DNA from: Alistipes sp.
GTDB lineage: Bacteria > Bacteroidota > Bacteroidia > Bacteroidales > Rikenellaceae
Length of the DNA stretch: 8,360 nucleotides
Direction: 5' to 3'
NCBI GenBank assembly: GCA_020026435.1
Contig: JAHHQK010000060.1
Coordinates: 1 to 8,360, forward strand
Below are positions 1 through 6,570 of this stretch, in pieces. Below the pieces are notes generated by a model. It was not told the origin of the DNA. It did not search any database and saw nothing but the letters and a program-made list of their open reading frames with translations. A program made the translations under genes and the position numbers. Position 1 is the first letter of the stretch. Every line of letters starts with the position of its first letter.

Positions 1-50
1 CCAGAACGACAGAACCAAAATCTGCTGTGTTACCATTACACCACAGCTCA
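1..50 (-). tRNA. tRNA-Gln (anticodon UUG), 5' part, cut by the window edge
   Basis: Read on the minus strand, the sequence folds as the first 50 bases of a tRNA. The acceptor 5' strand is TGAGCTG (50-44). The D-stem is GTGT/ACAC (plus-strand 38-41 and 27-30) around AATGGTA. The anticodon stem is GCAGA/TCTGT (25-21 and 13-9, one G-U pair), enclosing the loop TTTTGGT (20-14). The anticodon is TTG at 18-16, so it reads glutamine CAA codons (and CAG by wobble). The variable region begins at the left edge; the T-arm and acceptor 3' strand lie outside the window. The gene is transcribed leftwards, divergently from the operon. Gln identity is secure from the anticodon; only completeness is untested. 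Confidence 0.92.
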
Positions 51-72
51 AACATTTGCTCGAAAGCGACGG

Positions 73-80
73 CAAAGATA
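73..80 (-). promoter_or_regulatory. -7 promoter element for tRNA-Gln
   Basis: On the minus strand the bases read TATCTTTG, an exact match to the Bacteroidota primary-sigma -7 consensus TAnnTTTG. It lies 22 bases before the mature tRNA 5' end at 50, so initiation a few bases downstream would leave a short 5' leader for RNase P to remove. I see no clear TTG-type -33 box at the usual distance, so the assignment rests on the -7 match and its position. Confidence 0.55.
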
Positions 81-186
81 GCGATAAATTATCATATTAC
101 AGCATGATTTCGCACAATTTTGACGGAATGGGAAATAATAAAGCTTATCGCTTTCAAAATGAAGTGTTTGGATCTGAAATTCGGCC

Positions 187-313
187 GATAAGGAGCGGCG
201 ATGACGGAGCAGGACGGGCGGCGGGAAGGGGCGAGCGACGGGAAAGACGACGAGGGACGGGGAAGACGAGCGGCGAGGAGGCGGGAAGCGGATTGCGGCG
301 GAACGGGCGGCGG
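187..313. other. Purine- and G-rich low-complexity intergenic tract
   Basis: The plus strand here is mostly G and A with isolated C and almost no T (for example CGGGCGGCGGGAAGGGG around 215-231). This contrasts with the A/T-rich sequence on both sides. G-runs at 216-218, 223-225, 228-231 and 240-242 are separated by 4, 2 and 8 bases, a relaxed G-quadruplex pattern. The decamer CGGCGGGAAG (219-228) and the 11-mer GGCGGGAAGCG (280-290) both recur in the right-hand repeat array near 8073-8084. A 140-codon reading frame covers the tract (56-478), but its translation here is Arg/Gly/Glu low complexity, so I do not call it a gene. Confidence 0.6.
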
Positions 314-511
314 CACCCTACCCTACCTAATCTAATTAATATATGTATGACCGTGTGTGCCGCTATTTTGACAAAAACAACAAAAGAAAGCTGGCATTTA
401 ATCAAAAATTTCGGCCGCGAAACTCCTGTTTTCAAAGTGAATTCCAAACGAAATAAAAATTATTTCACAACGAAATAGACTGACTATTAGACGAATACCT
501 CCCTTCGTGGC
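314..511. other. Intergenic, no gene seen
   Basis: This is A/T-rich DNA after the G-rich tract. The perfect 7-bp inverted repeat GCGGCAC (310-316) / GTGCCGC (357-363) encloses about 40 bases. A shortened -7-like string, TATTTTG, lies at 364-370 and lacks one base of the consensus spacing. I see no RNA gene, no convincing terminator and no plausible coding region. Confidence 0.5.
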
Positions 512-538
512 TTATTATCAACACGATAATAATATTTG
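512..538 (+). promoter_or_regulatory. Operator-like palindrome overlapping a candidate -7 box for the operon
   Basis: TTATTATC (512-519) and GATAATAA (525-532) form a perfect 8-bp inverted repeat with the 5-base spacer AACAC. The right arm runs into AATATTTG (531-538), which matches the Bacteroidota -7 consensus TAnnTTTG at all but the first base. A repressor or activator bound to the palindrome would sit on the promoter core. No convincing TTG-type -33 box is visible at 19-21 bases upstream. If this is the promoter, the operon has a leader of nearly 300 bases. The palindrome is a direct observation; its role is inferred. Confidence 0.35.
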
Positions 539-833
539 CAAAAAAGAGCGCAAAATATCCGGCCAAAATTTAGAAATTACACGACTTATTACTATATTCA
601 CATTTGAGAATGCGTGAAGCGATGGAATTCCGCGCCGATTTTCCGCGGTTCAGGTGGCTGGGAAATGCGGAATCGGAAAAGAGAAATTTCATCCTGACAA
701 CAGACTGATTACTAACTAAAACAAAACATTTTTTTAAAACCTGAAAAACAAACCCAACCAACCGGTTATCCCCGGCTATTTACCATTCGCTCAAATTGTT
801 GCTTATGCGCTAAAAAATTTAAATCTACTAATT
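539..833 (+). other. Putative 5' leader of the operon, no gene seen
   Basis: This A/T-rich stretch holds no plausible coding region. TTCCGCG occurs twice (628-634 and 641-647), and GCGGAA (667-672) is complementary to part of both copies, so alternative stems are possible: 627-633 with 667-673, 642-646 with 667-671, or the short hairpin 630-634/644-648. A T7 tract at 729-735 has no stem in front of it and is not a terminator. Sequence before the 834 start codon is A/T-rich without a Shine-Dalgarno motif, as is usual in Bacteroidota. A second weak -7-like string, CACATTTG (599-606), could be an alternative promoter. Confidence 0.4.
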
Positions 834-3800
834 ATGCTTAAATCATTCAAGTCCAAACTTGGAGCATTCCTCTCGGTTTTTGTGTTGATGACTTTCGCCA
901 TTCAGTCAGCTTTCGCACAGCAGACAACCCTCAAAGGTGTCGTCGAGGATGCTATGGGTCCGGTTACCGGAGCTACGGTTATCACCACCAGCGGTGCAGG
1001 AACAACCACCGGCATCGATGGAACTTTCGAACTGAAGGTCGGGAACGGTGAGGAGATCACCATCTCGTTCATGGGCTACAAAAGCCAGAAAATCGCATTC
1101 ACCGGACAGACCTTCCTGAAGGTGAAACTCGAGGAGGAGAACGCCACGCTCGATGCGGTAGTCGTTACCGCACTGGGTATCAAGCGCTCGGAGAAGGCCC
1201 TGTCGTACAGTGTCCAGCAGATCAAGGCCGAAGAGCTGACCACCGTGAAGGATGCAAACTTCATGAACTCGCTGGTCGGAAAGGTGGCCGGCGTGACCAT
1301 CAACAGCGGTTCGGGCGGCCCCGGTGCCACAACCCGTGTCGTGATGCGCGGCGATAAATCGATCGAGAAGGGAAACAACGCCCTCTATGTGATCGACGGT
1401 ATCCCCATGTACAACCACAGCATCTCCGGCGGCAGCGGAGCCTACGGAACCCCGGCCGGTTCGGAGAGCGCGGCGGACATCAACCCCGAGGACATCGAGT
1501 CCATCAACATGCTGACCGGCCCCTCGGCGGCTGCCCTCTACGGTTCGGATGCCGCCAACGGTGTGGTCATCATCAACACCAAACGCGGTACCAAGGACCG
1601 CACCAACGTGACCGTGAGCAACAGCACCACCTTCTCGAAGGTATACATGCTGCCCGAAATGCAGCGTTCCTACGCTTCGTCGAGCGGGTACATGAACTGG
1701 GGAGAGAAGAGAGACGACATCTCCTACGATCCCGAGAAGTTCTTCCAGACCGGAACAAACATCATCAACTCGGTGTCGCTCTCGACCGGCAACCAGAAGA
1801 ACCAGACCTATATCTCGGCGTCGACCACCAACACGACGGGTATCATCCCCGAAAACTCTTACGACCGTTACAACTTCACGACCCGCAACACCACCTCGTT
1901 TGCCAAGGACAAGCTCGTCCTCGACCTCGGGGCCAACTTCGTGATCCAGAAGGACCGCAACATGGTCTCGCAGGGCAAGTATTACAACCCCCTGCCGGCC
2001 GTCTACCTCTTCCCCCGCGGCGAGGACTTCGACGAGGTGCGGCTCTTCGAGCGGTGGGACCCCGTGCGCGGCTACATGGCCCAGTACTGGCCCTATGGCG
2101 AGGGGAACCACTCGATGCAGAACCCCTACTGGCTGCAGAAACGAAACAAGCGCGAGACCGACAAGCGTCGCTACATGCTCAACGCGTCGCTCAAGTGGAA
2201 CATCACCGACTGGATGAATGTCACCGGCCGTGTGCGCGTCGACAACTCGGAGTATCGCCTCAAGAAGATGTATTATGCTTCGACCCTGACGACCTTCGCA
2301 GGAATGAACGGCGGGTATGAGGATGTGACCCAGCACGACCGGAACTTCTACGGCGACCTGATGCTCAACATCGACAAGCAGTTCGGCGACGACTGGACCC
2401 TGAACGCAAACATCGGTGCTTCGATCAACGACCAGCGTTTCGAAGAGGCCGGAGGTGGAGGCGACCTGCTGCTGGTCAATCAGTTCTCGATGAAGAACCT
2501 CAACTACGCAGAGAAGTACAAGCCGATTCAGAACGGATGGCACGACCAGAACCAGGCCATTTTCGCATCGGTCGAGGTAGGCTGGAAGTCGATGCTCTAT
2601 CTGACCGTGACCGGCCGTAACGACTGGGCGTCGCAGCTGGCCTTCACCAGGCACAGTTCGTTCTTCTATCCCTCGGTAGGTCTCTCGGCCATTGTCTCCA
2701 ACATGGTCAACATGCCCGAGTGGCTCTCGTTCCTCAAGGTGCGCGGATCCTACTCGAAGGTGGCGTCGGCATTCAGCCGGTTCATCTCGAACCCCGCCTA
2801 CAAGTTCGACGAGCAGACCCACAACTGGCAGAAGCCGACCACATTCCCCGCGTCGAACCTCAAACCCGAGGATACCAAGTCGTGGGAAATCGGTATCAAC
2901 GCCCGGTTCTTCAACCACTTGTCTCTGGACGTGACCTACTACCGTTCGAATACCTATCACCAGACCATCTACGCGCCCATGCCTTCGTCGTCGGGCTACA
3001 AGGACATGATTGTCCAGACCGGAGACGTGCAGAACCAGGGTATGGAGTTGGCCTTGGGCTACAACAACAAGTGGGGCGACTTCACCTGGAACAGCTCCTT
3101 CACGCTGACGCTGAACCGGAACCGAATCAACGAACTGGCCGACAACGTATACATCGAAGCAACGGGAGAGACCTTCTCGACCGACGAAATCAAGAAGGAC
3201 TGGCTGGGAGCTTCGAACGTGGCACCCCAGGTTATCCTGCGTCCCGGCGGTTCGATGAGCGACATCTATGTCAACCACGAACTGAAGCGTGACGATCAGG
3301 GCTACGTATTGGTCGACAAGGGCAACCTCGCCATGGAGGAGACCGAAATGCGCAAGGTGGGTTCGCTCTCGCCCCGCTACAACATGGGTTGGGCAAACTC
3401 GTTCGGATTCAAGGGAATCGAGCTGGGGATGGTCTTCACGGCACGCGTGGGAGGTCTGGCTTACTCCGCAACCCAGGGTATCCTCGACTACTACGGCACT
3501 TCGCAGGCTTCGGCCGACTTCCGCAACCAGGGCGGCGTGCCCATCAACTTCGGCCGCATCGACACCGAAAAGTATTACAGCACCATTTCGAGTGCCGACG
3601 GCGGACACGGCGCATACTATCTTTACAGCGCTTCGAACATCCGCCTTCAGGAGCTGAGTCTGAACTACACACTCCCCAGAAAGTGGTTCAACAACAAGGC
3701 CCGGCTCACCGTAGGATTCATCGCCAAGAACCTCTGGATGATCTACTGCAAGGCTCCATTCGATCCCGAGGTTTCGGCATCGACCAGCAGCTCTTTCTAT

Positions 3801-3869
3801 CAGGGCGTGGACTACTTCATGCAGCCCAACACCCGCAACTTTGGTTTCAACGTAAAACTGCAATTCTAA
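834..3869 (+). CDS. susC: SusC/RagA-family TonB-dependent outer-membrane transporter
   Basis: This protein is the channel of a SusCD glycan importer; it moves oligosaccharide from the SusD lid into the periplasm using TonB energy. The 1011 residues read in order: signal peptide with cleavage after SAFA (about 28); a carboxypeptidase-regulatory-like Ig fold (about 32-101, with GVVEDAMGPVTGATV and FMGYKSQKI); a TonB-box region DAVVVTALG (about 107-115); a plug with SLVGKVAGV, NALYVIDGIPM and INPEDIESI followed by SAAALYGSDAANGVVIINTK; and a 22-strand-type barrel from about 255 to the terminal phenylalanine (GFNVKLQF), the usual ending for such barrels. Length is normal for the family. No N-terminal STN domain is present, so direct signalling to a FecR-type anti-sigma factor is unlikely. 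It is a homologue, not the starch-specific SusC. First gene of the operon; susD starts 12 bases after its stop. Confidence 0.96.
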   Translation: MLKSFKSKLGAFLSVFVLMTFAIQSAFAQQTTLKGVVEDAMGPVTGATVITTSGAGTTTGIDGTFELKVGNGEEITISFMGYKSQKIAFTGQTFLKVKLEEENATLDAVVVTALGIKRSEKALSYSVQQIKAEELTTVKDANFMNSLVGKVAGVTINSGSGGPGATTRVVMRGDKSIEKGNNALYVIDGIPMYNHSISGGSGAYGTPAGSESAADINPEDIESINMLTGPSAAALYGSDAANGVVIINTKRGTKDRTNVTVSNSTTFSKVYMLPEMQRSYASSSGYMNWGEKRDDISYDPEKFFQTGTNIINSVSLSTGNQKNQTYISASTTNTTGIIPENSYDRYNFTTRNTTSFAKDKLVLDLGANFVIQKDRNMVSQGKYYNPLPAVYLFPRGEDFDEVRLFERWDPVRGYMAQYWPYGEGNHSMQNPYWLQKRNKRETDKRRYMLNASLKWNITDWMNVTGRVRVDNSEYRLKKMYYASTLTTFAGMNGGYEDVTQHDRNFYGDLMLNIDKQFGDDWTLNANIGASINDQRFEEAGGGGDLLLVNQFSMKNLNYAEKYKPIQNGWHDQNQAIFASVEVGWKSMLYLTVTGRNDWASQLAFTRHSSFFYPSVGLSAIVSNMVNMPEWLSFLKVRGSYSKVASAFSRFISNPAYKFDEQTHNWQKPTTFPASNLKPEDTKSWEIGINARFFNHLSLDVTYYRSNTYHQTIYAPMPSSSGYKDMIVQTGDVQNQGMELALGYNNKWGDFTWNSSFTLTLNRNRINELADNVYIEATGETFSTDEIKKDWLGASNVAPQVILRPGGSMSDIYVNHELKRDDQGYVLVDKGNLAMEETEMRKVGSLSPRYNMGWANSFGFKGIELGMVFTARVGGLAYSATQGILDYYGTSQASADFRNQGGVPINFGRIDTEKYYSTISSADGGHGAYYLYSASNIRLQELSLNYTLPRKWFNNKARLTVGFIAKNLWMIYCKAPFDPEVSASTSSSFYQGVDYFMQPNTRNFGFNVKLQF

Positions 3870-3881
3870 CCGTTTAGAACG

Positions 3882-5402
3882 ATGAAAAGAAACTTTTTTA
3901 AAACGACTTGCCTGCTCCTGGCAGCTTGCGGTTTGGTAAATTGCACGGGGAATTACGAGGACTACAACAAAGATCCCTATGCCATCTACAAGGCTGACCC
4001 GGCAATCCTGCTCCCTACCATGATCGACGGTATCTCATATATCCAGCAGAACGACTCACAGATGATCGACCAGATGGTCGGATCGCTGGGCGGGTACTAC
4101 ACCCTGTCGAACCGCTGGGGCGGACAGAACTTCGATACCTTCAACGCCTCGGACGGCTGGAACGCCACGCCCTACAACACCATGTATGAGGATATATACG
4201 CCAACTTCTTCGACATCTCGAAGTCGACCAACGCTTCCGGCCACTTCTATGCCGTTGCCAGTCTGGTGCGTGCGGCCGTGATGATGCGTGTGGCCGACAT
4301 GTACGGCGCAATTCCCTATTCGCAGGTCAAGGAGGGTTCGTTCTATGTGGCCTACGATACTTGCGAGGATGTTTACAAGCACCTGCTCGAGGATATGAAG
4401 GCTGCGTCTTCGGTTTTGAACGACTACGCCACGCAGTTCCCCGGCTCGAAGCCTCTGGGCAACGGCGATGCCCTCTTCGGCGGCGACTATGCCGGCTGGG
4501 TACGCTACGCCAACTCGCTGATTCTTCGTCTGGCGATCCGCATCGGGAATCAGCAGGCAGCCGAAGAGGCCTGCCAGCGTGCCGGCGGTCTGATCGAGAC
4601 CAACGCCCAGAATGCCATGATGAATCCCGGCGTACAGGGCAACCCCTTCCAGCTGGCTTGCACATCGTGGGGCGACCTGCGTGTCAACGCTTCGATTGTG
4701 GACTACATGACCGGTTACAACGATCCCCGCCGCGAGAAGTACTTCCAGAAGGTAGGTGACAAGTATGTAGGTATGCGTGCAGGTACCGCCAAATTCAACA
4801 AGGGCGAGGTGACCGCCATGTATTCGAGTCTGAATCTGGTTTCGACCGATCCTATTCCCGTATTCCTGGCCGCGGAGACCAATTTCCTCCGGGCAGAGAT
4901 GGCCGTTAGAGGCTGGACTGTGGAGAAGAGCGCCCAAGACTATTACGAGGCAGGTATTCGCCTGTCGATGGAGCAGTACGGTATTTCGGCCGAGGCCGCA
5001 AATGCCTACCTCAACGACGACACGAAGACTCCCGCAGATCACAAGAACGATCCCCGCGGAGCTTCGCAGAATTACACGCGCAAGACCAAGATTACCGTGA
5101 AGTGGAACGACGGAGATACCGAAGAGAAGAAACTTGAGCGGATCATCACCCAGAAGTGGATTGCCAACTACATGATGGGGCTCGAGGCATGGGCCGAGTT
5201 CCGTCGCACGGGCTACCCCGAGTTGAATCCCGCCATCGACAACCTCAGCAACGGGGTTATCTCCGACAACTTCAAAGGCATGCGCCGTCTGCGCTACCCC
5301 TTCACCGAGAAGAACTTGAACAAGGCCAACTACGATGCTGCCGTAGCGGCCATGGGCGGCGTCGACAACGAATCGGTGGATTTGTTCTGGGCGAAGAAAT
5401 AA
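3882..5402 (+). CDS. susD: SusD-like surface glycan-binding lipoprotein (SusD-like_2 type)
   Basis: This is the 506-residue partner of the upstream transporter, a surface lipoprotein forming the hinged lid that delivers glycan to the channel. The signal peptide ends at a lipobox with Cys21 (GLVNC, then TGNYEDYNKDPY); Cys16 (LLAAC) is a less likely alternative because the ED.N.dPY stretch normally follows the lipidated cysteine closely. Family signs are YGAIPYSQ (141-148) in the TPR-like helices, ITQKWIANYMMGLEAWAEF (422-440) followed by RRTGYP, and the late MRRLRYPFTEKNLN (467-480). These fit the SusD/RagB superfamily, best the SusD-like_2 group. The stop TAA is followed in frame by TAG (5403-5405). 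The 12-base gap from susC and 30-base gap to the GH18 gene indicate co-transcription. The ligand cannot be read from sequence; an N-glycan fragment is inferred from the neighbour. Confidence 0.95.
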   Translation: MKRNFFKTTCLLLAACGLVNCTGNYEDYNKDPYAIYKADPAILLPTMIDGISYIQQNDSQMIDQMVGSLGGYYTLSNRWGGQNFDTFNASDGWNATPYNTMYEDIYANFFDISKSTNASGHFYAVASLVRAAVMMRVADMYGAIPYSQVKEGSFYVAYDTCEDVYKHLLEDMKAASSVLNDYATQFPGSKPLGNGDALFGGDYAGWVRYANSLILRLAIRIGNQQAAEEACQRAGGLIETNAQNAMMNPGVQGNPFQLACTSWGDLRVNASIVDYMTGYNDPRREKYFQKVGDKYVGMRAGTAKFNKGEVTAMYSSLNLVSTDPIPVFLAAETNFLRAEMAVRGWTVEKSAQDYYEAGIRLSMEQYGISAEAANAYLNDDTKTPADHKNDPRGASQNYTRKTKITVKWNDGDTEEKKLERIITQKWIANYMMGLEAWAEFRRTGYPELNPAIDNLSNGVISDNFKGMRRLRYPFTEKNLNKANYDAAVAAMGGVDNESVDLFWAKK

Positions 5403-5432
5403 TAGTGTCAAATCTTTAGAAACGAACAAATT

Positions 5433-6545
5433 ATGAATATCAAGAGTTTAAAGAGCACAGTGGCAGCGTCGTTGCTCCTTTCGGCAACCGTTGCAGGTTG
5501 CAGCGACTGGACCGATGCAGAGGCTTTGCGGAAAAACGAATACGATCCCAACAACAGCGCCTTCCCCGAGACCTACTATCAGGCGCTGCGCGACTACAAG
5601 AAATCGCCCCACTCGATTTCGTTCGGTTGGTTTGACAACTGGACCGAGCCGGGAGCCGATTACAGCGGTTCGCTGATGGGTGTGCCCGACTCGATGGACG
5701 TCGTATCGCTGTGGAGCGGTTCTTCGAACCTGAAGGATTGGCAGAAGATGGATCTCAAGATGGTGCAGGAGAAGAAAGGAACCAAGGTTGTTCCCTGTTC
5801 GTTCACCAGCTATGTCGGTCAGGGCTTCACCCCCGCCGAATACGACACCCCGGAGAAACGCAACGAGTTCTGGGGTTGGGTCAATGGCGACAATGCCGCA
5901 ATCGAGGCCTCCATCAAGAAATATGCGAAGGCCATCATCGACACCTTGAACAAGTATAACTACGACGGATTCGACATCGACTTCGAGCCTCACTACGGCT
6001 ATGGAGGTCCTCTGGCCAGCGACAACGGCAAAATGCACATCCTGATTTCGGAGCTGGGCAAGTATATCGGTCCCAAGTCGGAGAACCCCGAGAAGCTGCT
6101 TATCGTCGACGGCGAACCGCAGTCTTTGAATGCCGAGACTGGTCCCTACATCTCGTACTTCGTGATTCAGGCCTATTCGGGCACGGGCGGCAATCCGGCC
6201 GGCTGGAGCAACAGCGTCCGAAACCTCGACAGTCGGCTTTCAGGTCTGATCAGCACATTTGGCTCAACCGTAGGCGAGGAGACGGTGACCAACCGCACGG
6301 TGATGACCGAGAACCTCGAGCCGGCATTGGAGGCTTTGAACGGAGGGTATCGGTTCACTGACCGAAACGGAGCCTGCGACATCAATGAGATTCCCTCGAT
6401 GCTCGGCATGGCGATGTGGGAGCCGTTCAACGGATTCCGCAAGGGCGGTTTCGGGGCCTACAAGTTCAACAACGAGTCGGTAAACAATCCTCGTTACAAG
6501 TGGATGCGTCGCGGTATTCAGGCGCAGAATCCTGCCAGCAAATAG
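5433..6545 (+). CDS. GH18 lipoprotein, probable endo-beta-N-acetylglucosaminidase
   Basis: This is a predicted surface enzyme of glycoside hydrolase family 18, closest in style to EndoS/EndoF/BT_3987-like members that cut between the two core GlcNAc residues of N-glycans. The 370 residues begin with a lipoprotein signal (ATVAGC, Cys23) and about 35 linker residues; a single TIM barrel starts near SISFGWFDNW (61-70). The catalytic DxxDxDxE motif is intact as DGFDIDFE, with Asp178, Asp181, Asp183 and acid/base Glu185, followed by PHYGYGG. QAY (246-248) and the strand-8 Trp329 (MAMWEP) match the substrate-assisted, oxazolinium-forming site of the family. Unlike BT_3987 there is no N-terminal DUF1735 domain; that domain is in the next gene instead. 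Intact residues argue against a binding-only GH18 homologue, though chitinase-like specificity is not excluded. It starts 30 bases after susD. Confidence 0.9.
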   Translation: MNIKSLKSTVAASLLLSATVAGCSDWTDAEALRKNEYDPNNSAFPETYYQALRDYKKSPHSISFGWFDNWTEPGADYSGSLMGVPDSMDVVSLWSGSSNLKDWQKMDLKMVQEKKGTKVVPCSFTSYVGQGFTPAEYDTPEKRNEFWGWVNGDNAAIEASIKKYAKAIIDTLNKYNYDGFDIDFEPHYGYGGPLASDNGKMHILISELGKYIGPKSENPEKLLIVDGEPQSLNAETGPYISYFVIQAYSGTGGNPAGWSNSVRNLDSRLSGLISTFGSTVGEETVTNRTVMTENLEPALEALNGGYRFTDRNGACDINEIPSMLGMAMWEPFNGFRKGGFGAYKFNNESVNNPRYKWMRRGIQAQNPASK

Positions 6546-6570
6546 TTGAATCCAAAATATCGACAAAATC

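Noticed and set aside
1..50. tRNA-Gln as the attachment site of an integrated island carrying the operon
   Set aside because: Integrases usually recombine at the 3' end of a tRNA gene, which here is left of the window. The operon lies on the 5' side, and no integrase or duplicated tRNA end is visible.
56..478. A 140-codon plus-strand open frame between the tRNA and the operon
   Set aside because: It overlaps the tRNA promoter, its middle is Arg/Gly/Glu low complexity from the G-rich tract, and it has no recognisable domain.
717..740. The T7 tract at 729-735 as a terminator in the leader
   Set aside because: No stable stem precedes the T-run, so it lacks the hairpin needed for intrinsic termination.
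906..3863. A 985-codon open frame on the minus strand opposite the susC-like gene, with similar long frames opposite susD (4056-5429) and the last gene (6466-7671)
   Set aside because: The plus-strand genes have clear domains and signal peptides. The antisense frames arise because GC-rich codon use avoids the codons that would read as stops on the other strand; their translations show no domain, signal or normal composition.
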